DNA of 64,000 nt from a bacterium (GTDB lineage: Bacteria > Pseudomonadota > Gammaproteobacteria > Pseudomonadales > Moraxellaceae). Shown one piece after another: positions 58,548-64,000 of this stretch. Position numbers and translations under genes: made by a program. The DNA lies in assembly GCA_029945725.1 (NCBI GenBank), contig JAQSDB010000011.1:248001-312000 (forward strand), in the 5' to 3' direction. Position 1 is the stretch's first letter; every line of letters begins with the position of its first letter. Under the pieces are notes generated by a model. It was given only the letters and a program-made list of their open reading frames with translations, ran no database searches and was not told the origin of the DNA.

Positions 58548-58598
58548 CGGACTACCAGGATGACTATTTTTTAGTGCCGGCAGATTTTGAGGTGCCAG

Positions 58599-58823
58599 AT
58601 GGATACAAAACCAGAAGCCGAAGCCGTCAAGAAGCTGCGCGAGCTGGCGGAATCACGTTACCAGCGCCGTCTGAAGGTGCTGGCTCGCAAGTGTGGGTGG
58701 GAGCGGGCGAAGCTGTGGCGGATTCTGACGGGCGAGCAGGAAGCGAAACTGGCTGAAATGATGACATTGTGTGCCGTCCTGGGTGTCTCTCTTTCGCATT
58801 TGCTGCATAGCGTAGGCGCATAA
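58599..58823 (+). CDS. Small HTH regulator (Cro/CI-like)
   Basis: A 74-aa protein, MDTKPEAEAVKKLRELAESR, then RKCGWERAKLWRILTGEQEA and MMTLCAVLGVSLSHLLHSVG. This is the five-helix pattern of the lambda-repressor type HTH with little else, so it resembles Cro or a late regulator. GAGG lies 6 bases ahead of ATG 58599. It ends the early block, followed by a terminator. Confidence 0.7.
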   Translation: MDTKPEAEAVKKLRELAESRYQRRLKVLARKCGWERAKLWRILTGEQEAKLAEMMTLCAVLGVSLSHLLHSVGA

Positions 58824-58837
58824 AAGTACCGGAATCA

Positions 58838-58866
58838 CAAAAAGCCCGCCTTGTGCGGGCTTTTTG
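58838..58866 (+). terminator. Intrinsic terminator between early and late blocks
   Basis: CAAAAAGCCCGC, loop CTTGT, GCGGGCTTTTTG. The stem GCCCGC/GCGGGC is the same as in host terminators of this window. Confidence 0.9.
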
Positions 58867-59059
58867 CTGCCTGAAATTCGGGAGAAGTGTTCCAAAAAAT
58901 GAAAGTTTCTAGGTGTGGCTGCTGGTGGGCGATAGGTTCGCCTCTGGTGGCGCTGTGGACGTTTTCTGGTTGTTTACTGGTGCGGCACAGGGTTTTAGCA
59001 GCGCGTCTCTACGGGGATTGTGGAGCGGATAGCAAACAAATTACAAAGGGTTCGCAGCG
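58867..59059 (+). promoter_or_regulatory. Probable late-operon promoter region
   Basis: 193 bases without a gene, ahead of the structural block. An A-rich stretch (GTTCCAAAAAATGAAAG, from about 58889) and a G/T-rich stretch (TTTCTGGTTGTTTACTGG, around 58960) precede an AAGGG ribosome site. No exact sigma70 boxes were found. An activator, perhaps the HTH protein just upstream, may be needed. Confidence 0.4.
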
Positions 59060-60235
59060 ATGAACGACATGATTATCGAAAACGAAAAGGTCGGTGGCTG
59101 GTGGGCTGCATCTTCGGATGCAGCCTACGAACAAGTCAGTCTTTACGAAGTGTTGGGCAGTAAGGAATCGCTGCTGGACAGCTTCACAGTGACGAAAGAG
59201 GAATATCCGTCACTGGAGGATTTCAAGCTGGAAGTAAAACGAATTTTTGGCGGTGGCATTTATGTTGCCGCTGTGCGCGGGCCTCTTGGCACATTCGCCA
59301 AGCGTCCGCAGTTCGCTATATCGGGCCGGCCGATTCGTGAGAAAGCCGAAGAGGCGGCACCGGTACAGCAGCAGTCAGGACTGGAAGTGATCCTGGCACA
59401 GATTGCCGAATCGAACCGGCGCAGTGATGAAAAGTTTGCACAGTTGATGGCAAGGGAGCCGGTAAAGCAGCCGGATACGCTGGAGCTGTTCGACAAGGTG
59501 GCAGGGATTCTGCAAAAGACTACAGCGCCTGTGCAGGAAAAAGCACAGTCCATGCTTGAAAAGGCAATGGAAAAGAAGTTCCTCCAGTTCATGGAAGATG
59601 GCCTGGGCGGATCATCAGGTGATGAAAGTCTGATGCCTATTTTTGCCGAGTTGATCGGTGGTATCCGCGAAACCATGGCCGAGTCTGAAAAGACAAAGCG
59701 TCTGGAAATTGCGGCAGGAGTCAGGAAGGCAGGCGGCCAGGAAGCACCGGCATTGCTGGAGCCACCGGCACCGGCAATTACCGAAGTGAACACCGGGCCA
59801 ATGGGCTTGCTCTCGCTGCTGTCGCAGTTGGTAGAGGCGGCAGAAGCAAAAGCGGACGTGGCCGATATTGCGCAGCAGATCGTGGCAAAGGTGGCGGGAA
59901 ACCAGGAGGCGAAGGAAAGCCTGAAGGCGCTGCTTGATAGCGAAGATGCCATAGACAAGCTGGAAAAGTTTAACCCGAAAGTGGGTGTGCATTTTGAATG
60001 GTTTGCCGAGTTGGCAAATACAGTGATGGATTTGATGGACGGGGATGCTGATGGTGGCACTGACAGCGAGCCAGCCGACAAAGGCCAACAGCAAGAACCT
60101 GCCAGTGTGCCGGTTGTTCCACATACCGGGCGGCGAGGCGGGAACGCGGCAAACACTGCTGCTGATGCGAGCCCTCGTGCTCCACGGAAAAACACAGCCA
60201 CTGGTAAGGCAGCAGGCGCTAAGCCTGGTCAGTGA
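59060..60235 (+). CDS. Large acidic protein opening the phage late operon
   Basis: A 391-aa soluble protein. The N-terminal part (1-95) looks like a small globular domain (SLYEVLGSKESLLDSFTVTK, FGGGIYVAAVRGPLGTFAKR). Residues 105-325 are mostly helical and may be coiled (AQIAESNRRSDEKFAQLMAR). The tail is low-complexity and rich in Ala, Pro and basic residues (RRGGNAANTAADASPRAPRK). No homologue is recognised. Position suggests a scaffold, vertex or internal virion protein. It overlaps the transglutaminase-like gene by over 100 bases. Confidence 0.55.
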   Translation: MNDMIIENEKVGGWWAASSDAAYEQVSLYEVLGSKESLLDSFTVTKEEYPSLEDFKLEVKRIFGGGIYVAAVRGPLGTFAKRPQFAISGRPIREKAEEAAPVQQQSGLEVILAQIAESNRRSDEKFAQLMAREPVKQPDTLELFDKVAGILQKTTAPVQEKAQSMLEKAMEKKFLQFMEDGLGGSSGDESLMPIFAELIGGIRETMAESEKTKRLEIAAGVRKAGGQEAPALLEPPAPAITEVNTGPMGLLSLLSQLVEAAEAKADVADIAQQIVAKVAGNQEAKESLKALLDSEDAIDKLEKFNPKVGVHFEWFAELANTVMDLMDGDADGGTDSEPADKGQQQEPASVPVVPHTGRRGGNAANTAADASPRAPRKNTATGKAAGAKPGQ

Positions 60236-60584
60236 CCTGATGCAAAAGGACTACCGGGAAGAGGCGGTGCGCATTCATAAATTCGTGCGCGATGAAATCC
60301 GGTACACCAAGGACGTGCGCGGCGTCGAAACGCTGCACACGGTTCCGCAGTTGCTCCAGCAGCGTCAGGGCGATTGCGACGACAAAACGGTTTTGATTTC
60401 GGCGCTGCTGGAGTCAATCGGACACCGCACAAAGCTGGTGGCGATTGGATACGGAAAGAATTATTGCCACGTGTACCCGGAAGTGAATATCCGGGGCGAG
60501 TGGATCGGGATGGAAGCAACGGAAAACTGGCCTTTCGGCAAGGTTCCGCCAAATCCCACAAAGCGAATGGAACAGGAGATTTGA
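60105..60584 (+). CDS. Transglutaminase-like cysteine protease fold protein
   Basis: About 159 aa if started at GTG 60105 (an in-frame ATG at 60045 is possible). FHIPGGEAGTRQTLLLMRAL opens the domain. IHKFVRDEIRYTKDVRGVET, QRQGDCDDKTVLISALLESI with the nucleophilic Cys, and NYCHVYPEVNIRGEWIGMEA with the His and acidic residue give the papain/transglutaminase triad. Such proteins occur in several phages near structural genes. It could crosslink or trim virion proteins or cut peptidoglycan peptides. Confidence 0.75.
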   Translation: MCRLFHIPGGEAGTRQTLLLMRALVLHGKTQPLVRQQALSLVSDLMQKDYREEAVRIHKFVRDEIRYTKDVRGVETLHTVPQLLQQRQGDCDDKTVLISALLESIGHRTKLVAIGYGKNYCHVYPEVNIRGEWIGMEATENWPFGKVPPNPTKRMEQEI

Positions 60585-60585
60585 C

Positions 60586-61233
60586 GTGGAATTGATCGGC
60601 AATCTGGATGGACTGGATGAGGTGGTACAGCTCGCAGGGCTTCAAGGCCTTAGTGCGCACGGCCGCCTGCACCTGCGCCATGTGATTGCTGAGCGCCGCA
60701 AGGTGAAGCCATTCCACGGCAAGCATGCTGACCTGCTGAACGGGCTTGATGACGTTGACGGGTTCATGAAGTCGATAAAAAAAGCCGTCAGCAAAGTGAC
60801 AGCAGTGACAAAGGCAGTAGTGATTCCAACGTCAAAGAATCTGGCGAAAGCGGAAGACATTGTGAAGCCGCATGTACCGCTGCTGTTGAACACGGTCGGA
60901 AACATCATTGCGCCTGGTGCCGGAACGGCAGCAGCAACGGCATGGAATGCGGGCCGTGGCGTGATTGATGCCAAGAAGGCCGGAAAGCAGGCGGCGCAGA
61001 TGGATGCACAGGCCACGCAGCAGGCAAATGCGCTTTACGCGCAACAGCAGACCGCTGTTGAAGGTCAGTACCTGTCGAAAGATGAGCCAGACCCGAAGCC
61101 GGCAGCAGACGGCCAGTGGATCAAGGGTATCGAAAACAAGTGGGTGTTGCTGGGAACCGCAACCGGGCTGTCAGGTCTGCTGTTGCTGCTGGTGAATCGC
61201 CGTCATGCACGGGAGCGGCGCTATGCAGCTTAG
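60586..61233 (+). CDS. Virion-type membrane protein with C-terminal helix and L-N-G-L-D-D motif
   Basis: A 215-aa protein starting at GTG. It carries GNLDGLDEV (residues 5-13) and LLNGLDDVDGF (50-60), a long Ala-rich helical middle with basic residues (KSIKKAVSKVTAVTKAVV), and a C-terminal membrane helix (WVLLGTATGLSGLLLLLVN) with a basic end RRHARERRYAA. The layout is that of a capsid-associated membrane protein. It overlaps the next gene by 11 bases. Confidence 0.6.
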   Translation: MELIGNLDGLDEVVQLAGLQGLSAHGRLHLRHVIAERRKVKPFHGKHADLLNGLDDVDGFMKSIKKAVSKVTAVTKAVVIPTSKNLAKAEDIVKPHVPLLLNTVGNIIAPGAGTAAATAWNAGRGVIDAKKAGKQAAQMDAQATQQANALYAQQQTAVEGQYLSKDEPDPKPAADGQWIKGIENKWVLLGTATGLSGLLLLLVNRRHARERRYAA

Positions 61234-61540
61234 TGCAACGGCTCTTAACGGGCTGGACGATATCGGGTTCCTTGATTTTTCCGCGCTGCTGGCGTCGGCC
61301 GGGAACGTCATCCAGGCCAGTGCGCCGAAGCTGCTGGAAGCGGCTGTGCAGCAGAAGCTGGCAGCCATGACACGAAAGGCGGCCGCGCCGGCACCGGCAG
61401 CAGCGCTGCCTGATCCAGTGAGCACGGCGCCAGTTCAAAGAGCGGCGCCAGTGCAGAAAAACACCGGCATTGATAAACGAATTTTGATTGGTGGCGGTAT
61501 CGGTATTGCCGTTGTGGTTGCTGTTTTGGTGTTGAGGTAA
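61223..61540 (+). CDS. Small membrane protein with N-terminal L-N-G-L-D-D-I motif
   Basis: A 105-aa protein starting MQLSATALNGLDDIGFLDFS, with GGGAG upstream of ATG 61223. A helical part, an Ala/Pro-rich linker (KAAAPAPAAALPDPVSTAPV) and a C-terminal membrane helix (RILIGGGIGIAVVVAVLVLR) that ends the protein follow. Likely an internal membrane protein of the virion, or a host membrane protein used in assembly. Confidence 0.6.
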   Translation: MQLSATALNGLDDIGFLDFSALLASAGNVIQASAPKLLEAAVQQKLAAMTRKAAAPAPAAALPDPVSTAPVQRAAPVQKNTGIDKRILIGGGIGIAVVVAVLVLR

Positions 61541-61543
61541 GCA

Positions 61544-61873
61544 ATGGATATTCGATACCAGCTTAACGGCCTTGATGATATTGACTGGTCAAAGATCGCG
61601 TCCGGCATCACCGACATTGTGAAGCAAGCGGCACCGGTCGTGCTGGCGGCAAAGCAGCAGAAGGATTTGCAGAAACTGAACGTGGCGCGGGCCTCGCAAG
61701 GTCTGCCACCTCTGGACACGGCCGCCTATGCAGAAGCATCGGCGCCGGTCGTGAAAGTGCAGGGCGGCGCTGATGCGGGAACTCGGAAGATTATCTGGGG
61801 ATTCGGTCTGGGCACGCTGGTGCTGATCGGCACCGGTATTTACTTCGCCACGCGCAAGAAGAGGGGGCGTTAA
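61544..61873 (+). CDS. Small membrane protein with N-terminal L-N-G-L-D-D-I motif
   Basis: A 109-aa protein. MDIRYQLNGLDDIDWSKIAS opens it, so the motif is again within the first 13 residues. An amphipathic helix (GITDIVKQAAPVVLAAKQQK) and a C-terminal membrane helix (IIWGFGLGTLVLIGTGIYFA) with a basic end TRKKRGR follow. It looks like a paralogue, in design if not in full sequence, of the gene before it. Confidence 0.6.
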   Translation: MDIRYQLNGLDDIDWSKIASGITDIVKQAAPVVLAAKQQKDLQKLNVARASQGLPPLDTAAYAEASAPVVKVQGGADAGTRKIIWGFGLGTLVLIGTGIYFATRKKRGR

Positions 61874-61875
61874 TC

Positions 61876-62343
61876 ATGGCGGATTATTCGGTGCGCCGTC
61901 ATGACTTCGGTGTTACGTCCAACAAGGAAGGGCTGCTGCTGGTGGCGGGCGTGGCCGGGCTTGGTTTTTATCTGTGGCACCGGGCAAAAGCCGCTGTCAG
62001 CGAAGCGGCGGCGGCGGTTGATCCGACGAACCCGGAAAACGTGGCAAACACTTTCGCCAAGAAAATCGCGGCAGCAGTGACCGGACAAAAAGTGGCAGAC
62101 GTTTCGTTTGCTCCCAATGTCGCTGCGCCAAAAGAGAAAGCCGGTGCGTATTCCTCGGTAAATCGCCAGGGAACGATGACATCAATGAGCCAGGCGCAGA
62201 AGCTCGCCTGGCTGGATAACGAGCTGTCGAAGCTGAAGGTGAAACTTCTCGCCGCAAAAACCACGGCAGACCGAAAGGCGATTAACGCCACGCTGACCGA
62301 GTACACCGCACGCCGTGCTGCTGTTGCAGCGGGTGCCGTGTGA
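61876..62343 (+). CDS. Membrane protein with N-terminal helix and helical tail
   Basis: A 155-aa protein. The membrane helix is near the N terminus (GLLLVAGVAGLGFYLWHRAK, residues 19-38). The rest is soluble, Ala-rich and helical (AQKLAWLDNELSKLKVKLLA), ending in a coiled coil. The orientation is opposite to that of the three one-helix proteins before it. It overlaps the next gene by four bases (GTGA). Confidence 0.55.
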   Translation: MADYSVRRHDFGVTSNKEGLLLVAGVAGLGFYLWHRAKAAVSEAAAAVDPTNPENVANTFAKKIAAAVTGQKVADVSFAPNVAAPKEKAGAYSSVNRQGTMTSMSQAQKLAWLDNELSKLKVKLLAAKTTADRKAINATLTEYTARRAAVAAGAV

Positions 62344-62651
62344 CAAAGCGGGACAAGCTGCTGGAGCAGGCGGCGGCGCTGTTTGAAGCCTTCACCGGCC
62401 TGGAAGCGGACAGCGTGGAAAAGTTCGAGATGCCTGAAGTCAAGGCGGGCGTGTTGATCGGGGAAATTGAGCAGATTTCCTACAACACGGTGAGAAAACA
62501 CGGCAGCAGTGAGCGGGCAAAGAAACACCGCTACCGACACACATTCAAGCCGTCAGCGCGGCCACTGTTCGCAGTGTCGCATGACGGAAAAGTGTTGCTG
62601 ATCTTGGGCAACGGTTTCGAGTTCACCGAACGGGGTATTACGGACAAATGA
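62340..62651 (+). CDS. Small soluble phage protein
   Basis: A 103-aa protein starting at GTG 62340. LEQAAALFEAFTGLEADSVE, then VGEIEQ-like strands (VLIGEIEQISYNTVRKHGSS), RPLFAVSHDGKVLLILGNGF and ERGITDK. It resembles small proteins found next to transglutaminase-like genes in other phage genomes, from memory. A mixed alpha/beta fold without a membrane segment is expected. Function unknown. Confidence 0.55.
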   Translation: MTKRDKLLEQAAALFEAFTGLEADSVEKFEMPEVKAGVLIGEIEQISYNTVRKHGSSERAKKHRYRHTFKPSARPLFAVSHDGKVLLILGNGFEFTERGITDK

Positions 62652-62707
62652 GTAGCCCGGTCTGGTTGATTAACCCTCACAAGTTGGGGACAACAGGAGA
62701 GAAAGCC

Positions 62708-63379
62708 ATGGCACGCACTGCCAAGAAGAAAACCACTGCGAAGCGCAAGCCTCGCACAGCGGCACAGAAGGCGGCCACGGCAAAGATGCTCGCCGCCAAC
62801 AAGCGCAAGCGCGCACCGGCCCGCAAGGCCGCAAGCACGCATGCTGCCGCACCGAAAAAGCGACGCAGCTACAGCCGCAAGGCTGCCAGCGCTGCACCGG
62901 CAAAGCGCGTTTATCGCCGCAATCCGGTGGCCCGCAAAATCGGCATGGTCAATGAGCTGATCCATGAAATCGCCATTCCGGCAGGTGTCGGTGTCGCGGG
63001 TGCCATGGGTATCGACCTTGCCTGGGGCAATGCAAAGTTCCTGTCTGTCGAAACGCGTACCGGAAAAATCCGTTACCTCGGCAAATCGGCACTGGCAATC
63101 GGTGGTGCTCTGGCCGTGTCGCACTTCGCGCCGAAGGCTCGCAAGTATGCGCGCCAGGTCGCCGTGATGACGCTCGGTATCCAGGCGCATGCAGCCGCCA
63201 CTGAATTTGCCGTAGCGAAGTACCCGAACGCTGGCCTTGCAGGCTATGACGAGCAGGAACTGAACGAGGCAATCGAGTCGCTGAATGGTTTGAGCGAAAA
63301 CATCATGCTCACCAGTCAGGGGCCGGAGCTGAACGGCATGGACTTTTATCAGCCCGCCTACAACAGCGCACACGCTTAA
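62708..63379 (+). CDS. Highly basic virion protein with hydrophobic middle
   Basis: A 223-aa protein starting MARTAKKKTTAKRKPRTAAQ, with AGGAG 8 bases ahead. Residues 1-80 are Lys/Arg/Ala-rich like histone tails and end with YRRNPVARKIG. Hydrophobic helices follow (IAIPAGVGVAGAMGIDLAW and LAIGGALAVSHFA). The C terminus contains LNGLSEN and LNGMDFY (about 192-198 and 208-213). It probably binds DNA and a membrane inside the particle. An ATG at 62648 overlaps the previous stop and would add 20 residues. Confidence 0.6.
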   Translation: MARTAKKKTTAKRKPRTAAQKAATAKMLAANKRKRAPARKAASTHAAAPKKRRSYSRKAASAAPAKRVYRRNPVARKIGMVNELIHEIAIPAGVGVAGAMGIDLAWGNAKFLSVETRTGKIRYLGKSALAIGGALAVSHFAPKARKYARQVAVMTLGIQAHAAATEFAVAKYPNAGLAGYDEQELNEAIESLNGLSENIMLTSQGPELNGMDFYQPAYNSAHA

Positions 63380-63391
63380 ACCGGAGCTGCA

Positions 63392-63413
63392 GCCTCGCCA
63401 ATAGTGGCGAGGC
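63392..63413 (+). other. Hairpin before the capsid gene
   Basis: GCCTCGCC, loop AATAGT, GGCGAGGC, with no T run. It may stabilise or be a processing site of the capsid mRNA. Confidence 0.5.
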
Positions 63414-63460
63414 CAGATCCAGAACAGAAAACACCAAAGGTCAAACAGGAATCAAAAATC

Positions 63461-64000
63461 ATGAATATGCAAGTTCGCCGTCCGCACCCTGCACTGAATC
63501 AGCTCGCCGCTGCCCGTGTCAGCGCTGAGAACACCGCCAAGTATGGCGCCATCTGGGATACCGTTTTTTATGACGGCACCAATGGTCACGATGAATTGCA
63601 GCTGTTCCGCGTTCCTATCGGTGGCGTATTCAACGGTGCCGTGACCAAGACCAAGGAGCACACCAATCTGTTGACGGCCGGCCAGCTTGATAACGGCGTG
63701 TCGATTTTCGTCACGGGTATCCAGCTGATTTTCGTACCCGGTGTGGCCGTGGGTCGTCTGGGTGCAAATGCCAAGTTTGATCGCTCGAATGATCTTCAGG
63801 CCTTTGCCGAACGTGGCCTTCTGGACTTCAGCGTGGGCCAGGATCAGGCCGTGTTTGATGGCCCTCTCGGTCTGTTCCCCGGCGAGACGCGCTTGATTGG
63901 CGAAGGCAATGCCTTTGCTGACAGCTTCACCGCTGACGACAACAAGGCGGGCGTGCTGGAGCTGACCACGCTGGCCGGCAAGAGCTACACCGATTTTGAG
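63461..64000 (+). CDS. Candidate major capsid protein, N-terminal 180 residues (cut by window edge)
   Basis: The frame is open from ATG 63461 to the last base. MNMQVRRPHPALNQLAAARV leads into beta-rich sequence: KYGAIWDTVFYDGTNGHDEL, LFRVPIGGVFNGAVTKTKEH, TNLLTAGQLDNGVSIFVTGI and QLIFVPGVAVGRLGANAKF. Such strand-turn patterns suit a jelly-roll. The place after the membrane-protein genes, its own leader hairpin and the lack of other candidates point to a capsid. No homologue is recognised with certainty; a minor capsid or spike protein is possible. Confidence 0.5.
   Translation, partial: MNMQVRRPHPALNQLAAARVSAENTAKYGAIWDTVFYDGTNGHDELQLFRVPIGGVFNGAVTKTKEHTNLLTAGQLDNGVSIFVTGIQLIFVPGVAVGRLGANAKFDRSNDLQAFAERGLLDFSVGQDQAVFDGPLGLFPGETRLIGEGNAFADSFTADDNKAGVLELTTLAGKSYTDFE

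Larger units (their letters stand above)
52701..64000 (+). mobile_element. Integrated phage-like element, tailless type suspected; right end outside window
   Basis: From the dif-like site rightward, all genes look viral. One leftward module (52721-53571) is followed by a long rightward run of short, overlapping genes in two blocks split by a terminator at 58838. Replication is by an HUH gpA-type protein. The late block has several one-helix membrane proteins, a basic protein, a transglutaminase-like protein and a candidate capsid protein. No tail, portal, terminase, integrase or Zot gene is seen in 11.3 kb. This fits a membrane-containing icosahedral virus using rolling-circle replication. 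A packaging ATPase should be beyond the edge if so. Confidence 0.65.

Noticed and set aside
58544-58756. 70-codon frame overlapping the HTH gene
   Set aside because: Its second half is the out-of-frame reading of the HTH gene, which has the better ribosome site. The first 20 codons look protein-like, so a short peptide cannot be fully excluded.
52701-64000. Classification as an ordinary filamentous (inovirus) prophage
   Set aside because: XerCD site, DUF3693 and HUH replication would fit, but no Zot/pI gene or small coat protein is seen, the element is already over 11 kb, and the structural block is of a different type. Not excluded until the right end is known.

Overview
The window looks like chromosome of a GC-rich gammaproteobacterium, probably from the Pseudomonas / marine Pseudomonadales side of the class. 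The reasons are the conserved gene order purB-hflD-mnmA-nudJ ... rluE-icd-cspD-clpS-clpA-infA ... ate-aat-trxB-ftsK-lolA-rarA-crcB-serS-cysG, an E. coli-like dif/XerD half-site, and a REP palindrome with the GTAGGAGCGG head seen in pseudomonads. A genus cannot be named from the sequence alone. No rRNA, tRNA or CRISPR array was recognised.

Layout. (1) 1-7.6 kb: a lipid or steroid-side-chain type acyl-CoA catabolic cluster. It holds an SCP-x-like thiolase, two MaoC-fold hydratase subunits, an SDR dehydrogenase, an alpha/beta hydrolase, an acyl-CoA ligase and an AMACR-like racemase. It starts at a promoter with two palindromic operators next to a divergent TetR gene cut by the window edge. (2) 7.6-19.2 kb: miscellaneous genes, including two FMN reductases, another MaoC hydratase, a SulP transporter, a GST, an EVE protein and a small orphan secretin-like protein. 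(3) 19.2-45.7 kb: the conserved housekeeping block. It covers purine synthesis, tRNA thiolation, molybdopterin synthesis (moaCDE, placed inside the otherwise E. coli-like purB-icd order), isocitrate dehydrogenase behind a long structured leader, and nearly the whole N-degron pathway (ClpS, ClpA, Ate/Bpt, Aat). A three-gene 4-hydroxybutyrate-type module sits between infA and ate. TrxB, FtsK, LolA, RarA, CrcB, SerS and CysG follow. (4) 45.8-52.6 kb: accessory genes. These are a nitroreductase with a double operator, a lower-GC island with an orphan tailspike-like beta-helix protein, and a tandem pair of DapB-like oxidoreductases divergent from a TetR gene.

(5) 52.7-64.0 kb (continuing past the window): an integrated phage-like element, the most unusual part of the window. 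Its left edge coincides with a sequence matching the XerD arm plus centre of dif (17 of 17 bases) joined to a degenerate XerC arm, which suggests XerCD-mediated integration. The early half carries a DUF3693-like protein, small zinc-ribbon and signal-peptide proteins, a P2-gpA/HUH rolling-circle replication protein, a short C5-methyltransferase-like protein and an HTH regulator. After a terminator comes a late module: a 391-aa acidic protein, a transglutaminase-like protein, at least four small proteins with one membrane segment each, a very basic protein, and the start of a candidate major capsid protein. No tail, terminase or Zot gene is seen. This fits a tailless, membrane-containing virus with rolling-circle replication (PM2-like in logic) better than a tailed or filamentous phage, but capsid identity is unproven. 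Several adjacent late proteins share a short L-N-G-L-D-D-like peptide, which could be a common recognition tag.
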